From: Mesorhizobium loti CJ3sym
GTDB lineage: Bacteria; Pseudomonadota; Alphaproteobacteria; Rhizobiales; Rhizobiaceae
Direction of reading: 5' to 3'
DNA: 64,000 bases
Assembly: GCF_000472785.1 (NCBI RefSeq)
Contig: NZ_AXAL01000012.1
Coordinates: 124,001-188,000 of the forward strand
The translations under genes and the position numbers were made by a program. Within the stretch, counting starts at the first letter, position 1; the number at the start of each line of letters is the position of its first letter. Positions 25,040 to 33,795 of this stretch are shown one piece after another. The notes beneath the pieces are model-generated. The model was not told the DNA's origin and made no database searches. It saw nothing but the letters and a program-made list of their open reading frames with translations.

Positions 25040-25060
25040 CATACCGGATTGTCCGGTATG
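25040..25060 (-). promoter_or_regulatory. Inverted repeat in flagellin 2 leader
   Basis: CATACCGGA and TCCGGTATG are perfect 9-bp arms around a 3-base spacer, starting 36 bases upstream of the flagellin 2 ATG. No U-run follows, so it is not a usual terminator. It could be a leader-RNA hairpin for FlbT-type control or a DNA operator. Confidence 0.45.
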
Positions 25061-25250
25061 ACGGAGCGGCATCATGCCAATGACCGTTGCGTTTGGGTCA
25101 CCCGCCATCTGCGAGCGACTATGGCGGCGAGTCCCTACCAAAGGGCTAAATCGGACGGTTAATCGAAAATAATTTGAGAAAAATTCGACACCGTCCAGGC
25201 CACCGCACGGTTCTTCCGGGCAGTCCCGGCTGCAAGCTGGGAGCGCGGGA

Positions 25251-25982
25251 TCAGTTGAAGGAACGCACCAGGCTGCCGACGAGCAGGTTCCAGCCGTCGA
25301 TCAGGACAAAGAACAGGATCTTGAACGGCAGCGACACCACTGTGGGCGGCAGCATCATCATGCCCATCGCCATGGTGATAGTGGCGACGATCAGGTCGAT
25401 GACCAGGAATGGCAGCACGATCAGGAAGCCGATCTCGAAACCGCGCCGGATCTCGGAGATCATGAAGGCTGGCACCAGGATGCGCAGGTCAACCGTCTCC
25501 TTGGCCACGACCTGGCCGCGCTCGCGGGCAAGGTCCGCGAAGAGGTCGAAGTCCTTGTCGCGCACATTGTGGAGCATGAAGGTGCGGAACGGATCCGAGA
25601 TCTTCTCGAAGGCCTCGGTCTGGCTGATCTGGTTGTCCATCAGCGGCTTGACGCCGGTGTTCCAGGCCTGATCGAAGGTCGGCGCCATGACATAGAAGGT
25701 CATGAACAGCGACAGCGAAATCAGGATCAGGTTTGCCGGCGTCGACTGCAGGCCGATGCCGGCACGCAGGATCGAGAAGGCGATGACGAAACGGGTGAAG
25801 CTCGTCACCATGATCAGCAGCCCGGGCGCCACCGACAGCACGGTCAGCAGGCCGAACATCTGAATGATGTAGCCGACGGTGGTGCCGTCGGCCTTGCCGA
25901 TACCACCGAGGTCCAGCTGCTGCGCCGCCGCGACGGAGGTGGCGGCGCCAATCAGTGCGATAGTGAGAAGGAATTTTCTCAT
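25251..25982 (-). CDS. fliP: Flagellar type III export protein FliP
   Basis: 243 residues, normal for FliP. A cleavable signal peptide (LLTIALIGAATSVAAA), four membrane helices and the signature blocks (RFVIAFSILRAGIGLQSTP and LVPAFMISEIRRGFEIGF) are present. FliP forms the core pentamer of the export gate. It is last in the long minus-strand operon, coupled to fliL by ATGA, and is followed by 246 bases before flagellin 2. Confidence 0.95.
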   Translation of the reverse strand: MRKFLLTIALIGAATSVAAAQQLDLGGIGKADGTTVGYIIQMFGLLTVLSVAPGLLIMVTSFTRFVIAFSILRAGIGLQSTPANLILISLSLFMTFYVMAPTFDQAWNTGVKPLMDNQISQTEAFEKISDPFRTFMLHNVRDKDFDLFADLARERGQVVAKETVDLRILVPAFMISEIRRGFEIGFLIVLPFLVIDLIVATITMAMGMMMLPPTVVSLPFKILFFVLIDGWNLLVGSLVRSFN

Positions 25983-26488
25983 TCGAGCAGCAATGTCCTG
26001 ATGAGAACCTGTTTGGCGTGGCCCTGGCTGCGGATCGAGGCGCGTTCCTCGAGATCTGCCTTCAGGTGTTGGTAACCGCTGGCGCCCTCGATCTGATGCA
26101 TCTTCAGGGTGCGCACGTATGCCAGAAGGTCCTGTTGGATGTCTTCAGCCATCGCTGGCAGCTGCGGCGCGTCATAGACCACCGAGACTTCCATCCTGAT
26201 CCAGGTGTCGGCGGGGGAGGCGATGTTGGTGGTGATCGGCGCCAGCGCGACGAGCGTCGGTCCCGTGCCCGGCTCGTGTGCGGTGGGGGGCTGATCGACC
26301 TTGCCCTCATTTTCAGGCGCAACCGGTACCGATGACGGTGCGCCGACGCCCTTGAGATAGCCGCCCGACATCCAGCCCATGCCGATGGCGGCGGCCGTCA
26401 CCACGAGCAGCATGGCCAGCTGGACGACAAGGGAAGAACCCTTGCGCGGCTGCACCTGTTCGACATTGGCCACGGTGTTGTTCTCCAA
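25979..26488 (-). CDS. fliL: Flagellar basal-body-associated protein FliL
   Basis: 169 residues: a short cytoplasmic N-terminus, one membrane helix (LVVQLAMLLVVTAAAIGMGW) and a periplasmic domain ending in GHAKQVLIRTLLLE, as in FliL. FliL surrounds and supports the stators at the basal body. It follows flgH by 3 bases and overlaps fliP. Confidence 0.9.
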   Translation of the reverse strand: MENNTVANVEQVQPRKGSSLVVQLAMLLVVTAAAIGMGWMSGGYLKGVGAPSSVPVAPENEGKVDQPPTAHEPGTGPTLVALAPITTNIASPADTWIRMEVSVVYDAPQLPAMAEDIQQDLLAYVRTLKMHQIEGASGYQHLKADLEERASIRSQGHAKQVLIRTLLLE

Positions 26489-26491
26489 TCC

Positions 26492-27199
26492 CTAGAACGG
26501 AAGAACCTGATCGAGAACCTGCTGGCCGTAAGCGGGCTGCTGGATCTCGGTGATGCGTCCACGTCCGCCGTAGGAGATGCGCGCCTCGGCGATGCGTTCA
26601 TAGGGGATCGTGTTTTCCGCACCGATATCGGCCGGCCGCACGATGCCAGCGATGGTCAGCACCCTGAGTTCGGCGTTGACGCGCACTTCCTGCGAGCCGC
26701 TGATCATCAGGTTGCCGTTGGGCAGCACGTCGGTGACGATGGCGGCGACATTGAGCTCAAGCGTTTCGGATCGCTTGATCTCGCCGTCGGCAGTTGTGTC
26801 CGTGCCGGACGAGAGAGCGCCTGAGCCTTTGCCAGCGGTGCTCAGCTTGTCCCATTGCGCGCTGATGTCGTAACCAAGTTTGCGGTTGGCGGTTCGGCTT
26901 CGGTCGTTCTGGTTCTTGAAGTTGGCCCTGTCGTTGATGGAAATCTTGACCGTGAGAATGTCGCCCTGCGACAGCGCGCGAGGATCGGTGAACAGTCGGC
27001 TCTGGCGGTCGTCCCACAGCGAGAACTTCTTCACAGGGCCCCGAGGTGGCTGGGGGTATTTGTAGAGGGAAGAGGTGTTGCCGCCGTCGATGCCGGAACC
27101 CACCGGAGACATCGCCGGATCCCTGCCGACCTCCTTGAGGTTGGTGCCGCAGCCGGACAGCGCCGCTACCGCGCACAGGATGAGCATTCTGCGGATCAT
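26492..27199 (-). CDS. flgH: Flagellar L-ring lipoprotein FlgH
   Basis: 235 residues. The lipobox LSGC places the lipidated Cys at residue 17. The FlgH core SLWDDRQSRLFTDPRALSQG then GDILTVKISINDRANF is clear. FlgH builds the outer-membrane L ring. It overlaps the motE stop by four bases and precedes fliL. Confidence 0.95.
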   Translation of the reverse strand: MIRRMLILCAVAALSGCGTNLKEVGRDPAMSPVGSGIDGGNTSSLYKYPQPPRGPVKKFSLWDDRQSRLFTDPRALSQGDILTVKISINDRANFKNQNDRSRTANRKLGYDISAQWDKLSTAGKGSGALSSGTDTTADGEIKRSETLELNVAAIVTDVLPNGNLMISGSQEVRVNAELRVLTIAGIVRPADIGAENTIPYERIAEARISYGGRGRITEIQQPAYGQQVLDQVLPF

Positions 27200-27783
27200 G
27201 ACGGGTCTACCCTTCGGGCTGCGCTGGCCATGATGCCGGTGAGCGTCGCCGCCGCCTTCTGGTCCATTTCGTTGAGAATGACGCTGGCCTTGCGTGAATC
27301 GAGCTTCATCAGGATGGCTGCGGCGAGGTCCGCATTGACGATTGCCAGGCGTTCGGCCGCGGCATCCGGCTTCATGCCGGCATAGATCTTGACGACACCG
27401 TCCTCGGCCCGGGCCAGGAAGACCTCGCGCCGCTTCAGCCAGGTTTCGTATTCGGCCTTCTTTGCGTCCAGAGCCTTCATGCGTTCGTCGATGCCGGCCT
27501 GGAGCTGCTTCAGTTCTTCAGCCTGCAACTGATAGCGGCGGTCGCGGGCCGCGTCGGCGATGTTGGAGCAGAAGCGCTCGATCTCGCTCTGGTCCGGCGC
27601 CTTTTCCCGCGCCAATTGCTGCGGCGCCACCGCAGGCTGCGCTCCGGGCAGAACCTGGCGAACGACATCCTCGCCATGCGCGCCGCCGCCGGCAGCGGAT
27701 ACGGCAGCGAGAGCCGTGACCGCAAACAGGATTGCGCGGGAGGGGCGTCTTTGATTGGGGGAGAGGGAAGGGATCATCGGCAT
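27196..27783 (-). CDS. motE: MotC chaperone MotE
   Basis: 195 residues. An N-terminal signal peptide (AILFAVTALAAVSAAGGGAHG) precedes a coiled segment (LQAEELKQLQAGIDERMKAL) and a C-terminal MgtE-N-like helical part (AILMKLDSRKASVILNEMD). In Sinorhizobium, MotE is a periplasmic chaperone specific for MotC. ATG 27783 is 3 bases after the flgI stop; ATG 27777 is an alternative. The flgI-motE-flgH order is the rhizobial one. Confidence 0.88.
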   Translation of the reverse strand: MPMIPSLSPNQRRPSRAILFAVTALAAVSAAGGGAHGEDVVRQVLPGAQPAVAPQQLAREKAPDQSEIERFCSNIADAARDRRYQLQAEELKQLQAGIDERMKALDAKKAEYETWLKRREVFLARAEDGVVKIYAGMKPDAAAERLAIVNADLAAAILMKLDSRKASVILNEMDQKAAATLTGIMASAARRVDPS

Positions 27784-27786
27784 GGC

Positions 27787-29028
27787 CTATTGGAGAACCA
27801 GATCGGCTTGCAGGGCGCCGGCCGACTTGATGCCTTGCAGGATGGCAATGATGCCGTCCGGCTTGACGCCGAGACGGTTGAGGCCGGAAACGAGGGTTTG
27901 CAGGTCAGGCCCGTCAAGCACCGCGACGCGGCCATTGGGCCGGCTGGCGTCAATGGCGGTGAACGGTTCGACGGCAGTTTCGCCCTTGGAGAAGGGTTCG
28001 GGCTGCACGACGCGCGGCGCTTCGGTGATGCGTACCGTCAGCGTGCCGTGGCTGATGGCGACGCGCGAGATCTTGACGTCGTTGCCGATGACGATCGTTC
28101 CGGTGCGCTCGTCGATGACGACGCGGGCCGGGGTGTCGGATTCGACCACCAGATTCTCGATCTCGGCATAGAAGCGGGCCGCCGAAACGTTCTTCGGCCG
28201 CCTGATCTGGACGGTGCGGGAATCGCGCTCGCCCGCCACGCGCATGCCGAAACGCTGGCTGGTGTAGTCGTTGATGGCATCAGCGATGCGGATTGCGGTC
28301 GAAAAATCGGGATTGCGCAATTGCAGCGTCAGCGTCGACTGGTCGTCGAACTCGGCTTTCACCGAACGCTCGACGATGGCGCCGTTCGGCACCCGGCCGG
28401 CGGTCGGCACGCCTTGCGTCAATTGCTGGGCCTGACCCGTGGCAACGAAGCCGGAAACGATGACCGCGCCCTGGCCGACGGCATAGATCTCGCCGTCCGC
28501 CGCCTTCAGCGGCGTCATGATCAGCGTGCCGCCGGCAAGCGAGGTGGCGTCGCCCATCGAGGATACGTCGATGTCGATGCGGGCTCCCGACTGCACGTAG
28601 GGCGGCATGTTGGCGGTGACGATGACGGCGGCGACGTTCTTGGCGCGCGCGCTGCCGCCTTCGGTGGCGATACCGAGATTTTCGAGCATGGCGCGGATCG
28701 ACTGTTCGGTGAAAGGCGAATTGCGCAGGCTGTCGCCCGAGCCGGCGAGGCCGATGACAAGGCCGTAGCCGACGAGCTGGTTGTCGCGCGAACTCTGCAG
28801 CTGGGCAATATCCTTGATGCGCGAGGCGACCTGGCCAGGCGGCAGCGAGCTTGGCCCCGGTGAAACGCGGAACATGCGGGTGGTGGTGGCCGGATCATAT
28901 TCGGGGTCGTCGTAGACGCCGCCATTCTTGGCGGCGAGGTCGCGCTTGGCCTTGGGCGTCAGGCCGTCGGCCAGCGCCGGCTGCAGGCCGAGCGCGGCCG
29001 CGAGCAAAAGGGCAAGCGGGCGCATCAT
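27787..29028 (-). CDS. flgI: Flagellar P-ring protein FlgI with an N-terminal insertion
   Basis: 413 residues. A signal peptide (LALLLAAALGLQPALA) is followed not directly by the usual mature start but by about 47 extra residues (charged and Pro-rich, about 22-68). The normal SRIKDIAQLQSSRDNQLVGY begins near residue 69. The rest is standard FlgI, ending with the GVKPDGIIAILQGIKSAGAL block. FlgI forms the periplasmic P ring. ATG 29028 overlaps the flgA stop (ATGA). Confidence 0.92.
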   Translation of the reverse strand: MMRPLALLLAAALGLQPALADGLTPKAKRDLAAKNGGVYDDPEYDPATTTRMFRVSPGPSSLPPGQVASRIKDIAQLQSSRDNQLVGYGLVIGLAGSGDSLRNSPFTEQSIRAMLENLGIATEGGSARAKNVAAVIVTANMPPYVQSGARIDIDVSSMGDATSLAGGTLIMTPLKAADGEIYAVGQGAVIVSGFVATGQAQQLTQGVPTAGRVPNGAIVERSVKAEFDDQSTLTLQLRNPDFSTAIRIADAINDYTSQRFGMRVAGERDSRTVQIRRPKNVSAARFYAEIENLVVESDTPARVVIDERTGTIVIGNDVKISRVAISHGTLTVRITEAPRVVQPEPFSKGETAVEPFTAIDASRPNGRVAVLDGPDLQTLVSGLNRLGVKPDGIIAILQGIKSAGALQADLVLQ

Positions 29029-29576
29029 GAAGAGCTGACCTGGATGGTTCCATCGGCCATCACGGTGCCGGAAAGGATCTTGCCGCTGTCGCTGTTGCGA
29101 ACTTTGATCAGGTCGCCGGCCGAACCCGGCTGCAATGTCACCGCGGTGGCGGATATCGTCAGACCGCCGGCGATGAAGAAGACCTGCACGGCAGCGCCCT
29201 GGTCGACCAGCCAGGCCTCGCGGATAGCGGCGGTAGGAATGTAGCGGCCAGGCAGCAGCGTGCGCTTGGCGACCTTTCCCTGGAGTTCCTCGGCCAGCGT
29301 CGCCATCGCATCGGGCTTGTGCTTGCCAGGAATGAGCGTCACCTGTTTCAGGGCGGCAAGCTCGATGGTTTCGCCGGGATAGATGACCCGGTTGGGGATC
29401 AGCACGACTTCGCCGGCAGGCTGGTTGCTGGCGATCTGCGTTGCAGATTGGCCTGTCGATTGGTTTGTCGATTGCGTCGCCGATTCCTGGGCAAAAGCCG
29501 GCATACCGCTGGCCACCAGCGCAAGGGCGAGCGCGGTGCGGCGGAATGCGGAGCAGGAGATCGGCATGGCCATCAT
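29025..29576 (-). CDS. flgA: P-ring assembly chaperone FlgA
   Basis: 183 residues. A signal peptide is followed by a Ser/Thr/Gln-rich stretch (STNQSTGQSATQIASNQ) and an SAF/FlgA domain (LLPGRYIPTAAIREAWLVDQ; VQVFFIAGGLTISATAVTLQ). FlgA chaperones FlgI in the periplasm. It lies 3 bases after flgG and overlaps flgI. Confidence 0.92.
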   Translation of the reverse strand: MMAMPISCSAFRRTALALALVASGMPAFAQESATQSTNQSTGQSATQIASNQPAGEVVLIPNRVIYPGETIELAALKQVTLIPGKHKPDAMATLAEELQGKVAKRTLLPGRYIPTAAIREAWLVDQGAAVQVFFIAGGLTISATAVTLQPGSAGDLIKVRNSDSGKILSGTVMADGTIQVSSS

Positions 29577-29579
29577 CCG

Positions 29580-30368
29580 TTACCTCAGGTTCTTCGAGAC
29601 GACCGAGGCCATGTCGTCGGCGGCCTGGATCACCTTGGAATTCATCTCATAGGCACGCTGCGCCGAGATCAGCTCGGTGATTTCCTTGACCGGATCGACA
29701 TTGGAAGCCTCGAGATAGCCTTGCTGGATGGTGGCAAAGCCGGGGTCGCCGGGCACGCCGACATTGGCCGGGCCGGAGGCCGCCGTTTCCTGGAACAGAT
29801 TGTCGCCGAGCGGTGCGAGACCCGCCTCGTTGGCGAAGTTGGCGATCTGGAGCTGGCCGAGGCTCTGAAGAGCGGTCTGGCCGTCGATGCGGGCAAAGAC
29901 CTGGCCGGTCTTGTTGACGATGACCTCGACCGCATCGGTCGGCACGGTGATGGCTGGAATGACGCTGGCGCCGTCCACCGTCACCAACTGGCCGGTAGCG
30001 TTGGTGTTGAAGGCACCGGCGCGGCTGTAGAGCGTGCCGCCGTCAGCCCCCTCGATCTGGAACCAGCCCCGGCCGGTCAGCGCCATGTCGAAACTGTTGC
30101 CGGTGCTGGTCAGCTCACCCTGGGTGTGGACGTTGCGCACGGCCGTCGTCTTGACGCCGAGGCCGATCGAGACGCCTTCCGGCACCAGCGAGGCGTTGGA
30201 GCGGTTGGGTACGCCTTGCGTGCGGTCGACCTGATAGAGCAGGTCGGAGAATTCGGCTCGCGCCCGCTTGTAGCCGGTGGTGTTGATGTTGGCGATGTTG
30301 TTGGCGATGACTTCCAGATTTGTCTGCTGGGCATTCATGCCGGTGGCGGCGATGGCGAGTGCTTTCAT
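29580..30368 (-). CDS. flgG: Distal rod protein FlgG
   Basis: 262 residues, the usual FlgG length. The rod motif [20 protein letters not shown] then [11 protein letters not shown] at the start and [20 protein letters not shown] at the end are diagnostic. FlgG forms the distal rod that passes through the P and L rings. It is 11 bases after fliE and 3 before flgA. Confidence 0.95.
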   Translation of the reverse strand: MKALAIAATGMNAQQTNLEVIANNIANINTTGYKRARAEFSDLLYQVDRTQGVPNRSNASLVPEGVSIGLGVKTTAVRNVHTQGELTSTGNSFDMALTGRGWFQIEGADGGTLYSRAGAFNTNATGQLVTVDGASVIPAITVPTDAVEVIVNKTGQVFARIDGQTALQSLGQLQIANFANEAGLAPLGDNLFQETAASGPANVGVPGDPGFATIQQGYLEASNVDPVKEITELISAQRAYEMNSKVIQAADDMASVVSKNLR

Positions 30369-30379
30369 GCCCTAACTCC

Positions 30380-30703
30380 TCAAATGCCCATTCGACTGAC
30401 TTCGAGATAGGCGGAAACAACTTTGTCGCGGATGGCGACGGCGGTCTGCAGCGCCTGCTGCGCGCTCATCACCGCGTCGACGACCTGACGGGTATCGGCA
30501 TCGCCCTTGAGCGCCTGGAGCGATACCTGTTCGGCATTCTGCATCGTGTTGACGGTCTTGGCGGCCGCCTGGCTCACCGCTTCGGCGAAGGAGGTGCCAA
30601 GATTGCCTGCAGTCGCGGGCGCGACACCGCCCTGAAGCAGGTCGGTCGCCGTATCGCCCAGCCCTGGCTTCAGGTTAAGCGCGCCGATGCCGTTGACGAT
30701 CAT
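30380..30703 (-). CDS. fliE: Rod adapter protein FliE
   Basis: 107 residues. The C-terminus ([20 protein letters not shown] then [14 protein letters not shown]) is the FliE signature. FliE links the MS ring and export gate to the proximal rod. ATG 30703 overlaps the flgC stop (ATGA). Confidence 0.93.
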   Translation of the reverse strand: MIVNGIGALNLKPGLGDTATDLLQGGVAPATAGNLGTSFAEAVSQAAAKTVNTMQNAEQVSLQALKGDADTRQVVDAVMSAQQALQTAVAIRDKVVSAYLEVSRMGI

Positions 30704-31116
30704 TGGTTCCTCATCAGGTCGATGGTCATGGAAATGAGGTCGCGCGCCTGCTTCACGACTTGCAGGTTGGCCTCGTAGGAGCGGTTGGCCTCGGTCATGT
30801 CGGCCATTTCGATCAGCACGTTGACGTTGGGCATCTTGACGTAGCCCTTTTCGTCGGCGGCTTCGTTGCCGGGCTGGAACTCCACCGGAAAGTCGCTCGG
30901 ATCGCGATCGATCGAGTTCACTTCAACCGTCGAACTGCCGGAGGCCCGGTCGAGCTCGGAGACGAAGCTGATGGTCTTGCGGCGATAGGGGTCGGCGCCG
31001 GGGGTGGTGCCGGTCGACTGGGCGTTGGCGAGGTTTTCCGAAACCACGCGCAGGCGCTCGGACTGGGCGCCGAGGCCGGATGCTGCGACTTTCAGGGCTG
31101 CTGTCAGTGCGTCCAT
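30700..31116 (-). CDS. flgC: Proximal rod protein FlgC
   Basis: 138 residues. It begins with the rod helix ([28 protein letters not shown] split over residues 8-35) and ends with [20 protein letters not shown], typical of FlgC. It is a proximal rod subunit exported by the type III system. It is 2 bases after flgB and overlaps fliE. Confidence 0.94.
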   Translation of the reverse strand: MDALTAALKVAASGLGAQSERLRVVSENLANAQSTGTTPGADPYRRKTISFVSELDRASGSSTVEVNSIDRDPSDFPVEFQPGNEAADEKGYVKMPNVNVLIEMADMTEANRSYEANLQVVKQARDLISMTIDLMRNQ

Positions 31117-31118
31117 GG

Positions 31119-31499
31119 TCAGCTCTTCACCGCCATCATCATCATCGAGTGGAATGCCTTGACGATGGCTGTGTTGAGTTCGAAGGAACGGCGTACCTCG
31201 CCGGCCTTGAGAAGCTGGTCTTCAAGCACGACCGAGTTCTTGGACGGCAAGACCACGCCATCGTCTTCCTGCGGCTTGATGGTGAAGCCGGCATTGGTCG
31301 CCGCGCTGCCGAGATGGCCGGCCTCGGTGGTCTGCAGCGACACCGCCGTGCGGTCGAGCACCTTTTCGAAAGGCTCGACATCATTGGCCGTGTAGCCCGG
31401 CGTGTTGGCGTTGGCGATGTTGCCGGCGATTGCCGACTGGCGCACGGAAAGCCACTGCGCTTGCTTGGCGGCGAGATCGAAAAGGGAAACGGGCTCCAT
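31119..31499 (-). CDS. flgB: Proximal rod protein FlgB
   Basis: 126 residues from ATG 31499. GGAG lies 7 bases upstream and the protein then starts like FlgB ([20 protein letters not shown], then [15 protein letters not shown]). FlgB is the first proximal rod subunit. An 86-base gap separates it from the preceding unknown gene, the largest gap in this operon, which could hold an internal promoter. Confidence 0.93.
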   Translation of the reverse strand: MEPVSLFDLAAKQAQWLSVRQSAIAGNIANANTPGYTANDVEPFEKVLDRTAVSLQTTEAGHLGSAATNAGFTIKPQEDDGVVLPSKNSVVLEDQLLKAGEVRRSFELNTAIVKAFHSMMMMAVKS

Positions 31500-31585
31500 G
31501 AGAATCTCCGGGCATGTGCCGAGGAGACTAGGCCGCCAGTCTTGCGTGGACCTTGCGCAGGGCCGCAAAGCGCGATTGCAAGGTC

Positions 31586-32413
31586 TTACTTCTCTAGAGG
31601 GATCACCTGGTCGGAGCTGGTCAGCATGACCCATTTGCCGTTGCGCTGTTCGATCGACGAGACCTTGCTTGAATCCGGCAGCGTCGAGCCGCGCTGGACC
31701 ATCCACAGGCCGGTGTCGTCCTCGATCATGGCGCGGCCATTGGCGACGTGGACCATGCGGAATTTTCCGACGTCGGCCGGGAAGGGCTGGTCGCCAGGAG
31801 GCGTTTGATGGGCATCATCCCGCACCGTTCCTGTGGCCAACAGATCAAGATCCGTGCTCGGGACATCCTTCGCCGTCAGCGGCGCGCTGCGTTCGGCGAC
31901 CACGCCGCCGCCCGCGCGCCCCGAATTGGTGCCGGTGCCGCCGAACTTGATTGCCTGCACGCCGAACTGTTCCTGGTTGAAGAAGATGTACCAGGGAAAC
32001 AGGGCGCAGGTCAGGCCGAGCGTGATGCCGAGCGCGGCGAAGACGAAGTCGCTGCGCCGGTCTGCCTTCTTGCGCAATTTGGGAAATTGCGCCTTTGGCG
32101 GCTGGGGCCATTCGGTAACCGCAAACAGGCCATCGATCAGCGATTCGCGGCTGGCTTGCGTCATTTCGGCAGGCTCTACGCGGGGAACCTCATGCATGGC
32201 GGTGGGCCGAGCCAGAACAGGCTCGGACCTGGGCAGCGCCGGCTTGGCGGCTCTGGTCAGAACAGCCGCGGTCTTGGCTGCTATGGCGTTGGCGGCCCTT
32301 GCCTTTGCAATCCTGGCCTCCTGCGCCCGAGCTTCCTCAGCCGCGTTCGCCTCCGCGATCATCTCTTTCAGGATGCGCTCGGTATACTGGCGTTCAGTCT
32401 CCTGATTCGGCAT
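31586..32413 (-). CDS. Unknown membrane protein between fliI and flgB
   Basis: 275 residues, not matched to a named flagellar protein. A charged, Ala-rich coiled N-terminus (about 1-65) and a linker lead to one membrane helix (FVFAALGITLGLTCALFPWY, about 122-145). A periplasmic C-terminal part ends in a short beta-rich domain (GRAMIEDDTGLWMVQRGSTL; SSIEQRNGKWVMLTSSDQVI), reminiscent of small SH3-like domains in PilP/GspC-type secretion proteins. The start codon overlaps the end of fliI by 20 bases and AGGGA lies 9 bases upstream. A gene in this place exists in other rhizobial clusters. It may link export ATPase and rod assembly, but this is inference. Confidence 0.75.
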   Translation of the reverse strand: MPNQETERQYTERILKEMIAEANAAEEARAQEARIAKARAANAIAAKTAAVLTRAAKPALPRSEPVLARPTAMHEVPRVEPAEMTQASRESLIDGLFAVTEWPQPPKAQFPKLRKKADRRSDFVFAALGITLGLTCALFPWYIFFNQEQFGVQAIKFGGTGTNSGRAGGGVVAERSAPLTAKDVPSTDLDLLATGTVRDDAHQTPPGDQPFPADVGKFRMVHVANGRAMIEDDTGLWMVQRGSTLPDSSKVSSIEQRNGKWVMLTSSDQVIPLEK

Positions 32414-33794
32414 TCAGCTTTCCCTTGAGATGGCGGGCGAGATCGGAGAACGGATCGGATGATGGACGGTCCCTCGGCGATTGCGTCAGCGCCTCGTAGA
32501 TCAGCGGCACCTGGCGCACGGCGATATCCAGCTCGGCATCGGCGCCGCCCTGATAGGCACCGAGCAGGCGAATGTCGCGCGTGTCCTCGAAGCGTGAGAT
32601 CATCGACTTCAGCCGCGTCACCAAAGCGCGCTGTTCGACACTCCAGGCCTTGCCGGCGAGACGCGATATGGACGACAACGGATTGACCGGCGGATAGCGG
32701 CCCTGTTCGGCGATCGCGCGGTCGAGCACGACATGGCCGTCGAGGATGCCGCGCACGGAATCGGCGACCGGATCGTTGTGGTCGTCGCCGTCGACCAGCA
32801 CGGAAATGATGGCAGTGATCGAGCCCTTGCCTTCGGCTCCGGGTCCGGCGCGCTCGAGCAGCTTGGGCAGTTCGGTGAAGACCGAGGCGGGATAGCCGCG
32901 GGCGACCGGCGGCTCGCCGGTTCCCGTCGCCACCTCACGCAGTGCGTGGGCGAAGCGGGTAATCGAGTCCAGCACCAGCAGCACGCGGTGGCCCTGGTCG
33001 CGAAAGTGCTCGGCGACGCGCATGGCGGTGTCGGGAGCGCGCCGCCGCATCATGGCGCTTTCGTCGCTGGTGGCGACGATGGCCACAGTCTTTGCCATGC
33101 TGTCGCCGATCGTGTCCTCGAGGAATTCGCGGACCTCGCGGCCGCGTTCGCCGATCAGCGCCACGACGACTGTATCGAAGGCGTCGGCGCCGGCGAGCAT
33201 GGCGAGCAGCGTCGACTTGCCGACGCCGGAACCGGCAAAGACGCCCATGCGCTGGCCGAAGCAGAGCGGCGTGAAGATGTCGATGACCTTGACGCCGGTC
33301 ATGAAGGCGGTGCCGACGCGCTGCCGCGCCATGGCGCTGGGCGTCGTGGCGTGGGCCGACATGTCGTCGCCCCTGACTAGTGGCGAGCCGCCATCGATCG
33401 CCCGGGTCAGCGCGTCGATGGTGCGGCCGCGCCACGAGGCGTGCGGCGCCACGGCGAGCGGGCCGCGGCGAAACACAGCATCGCCGATGCCGGCATCGGC
33501 GCTGCGCTCGAAGGGCGCGACGACAATCTCGTCGCGGCTGATCTTGACGATTTCACCGCGGCGCGTTCCGGCTTGGCCACGCTGCTCAACAATGTCGCCC
33601 AGCCTGGCGAAATCGGAAAGGCCACGCACCTTGTAGTGCGTCGGTGTGACTTCGGTGACGAGACCGCCACGCTTGACCAGTCCATCGGCTCCGTTGAAAC
33701 GCCGCCATATCCGTTCCAAGGCGGCCAGCCGGTCTTCCGGCGCCGGCTGGCCCTGCCTTTCGGGTGCGCGGAGCAATGTCTGGCCTGATGACAT
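32394..33794 (-). CDS. fliI: Flagellar export ATPase FliI
   Basis: 466 residues. Walker A GSGVGKST at 188-195, Walker B region VLLVLDSITRFAHALREVA, and the RGYPASVFTELPKLLERAG block identify a flagellar/type III ATPase. FliI hexamers unfold and feed substrates to the export gate. It starts 1 base after flgF. The expected partner FliJ is not recognised nearby, and FliH is probably the gene at 20251. Confidence 0.95.
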   Translation of the reverse strand: MSSGQTLLRAPERQGQPAPEDRLAALERIWRRFNGADGLVKRGGLVTEVTPTHYKVRGLSDFARLGDIVEQRGQAGTRRGEIVKISRDEIVVAPFERSADAGIGDAVFRRGPLAVAPHASWRGRTIDALTRAIDGGSPLVRGDDMSAHATTPSAMARQRVGTAFMTGVKVIDIFTPLCFGQRMGVFAGSGVGKSTLLAMLAGADAFDTVVVALIGERGREVREFLEDTIGDSMAKTVAIVATSDESAMMRRRAPDTAMRVAEHFRDQGHRVLLVLDSITRFAHALREVATGTGEPPVARGYPASVFTELPKLLERAGPGAEGKGSITAIISVLVDGDDHNDPVADSVRGILDGHVVLDRAIAEQGRYPPVNPLSSISRLAGKAWSVEQRALVTRLKSMISRFEDTRDIRLLGAYQGGADAELDIAVRQVPLIYEALTQSPRDRPSSDPFSDLARHLKGKLNAESGD

Positions 33795-33795
33795 G

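Noticed and set aside
25158-25176. TTAA-type CtrA box upstream of flagellin 2
   Set aside because: The second half-site reads TAAT instead of TTAA at the required spacing, so the match is partial.
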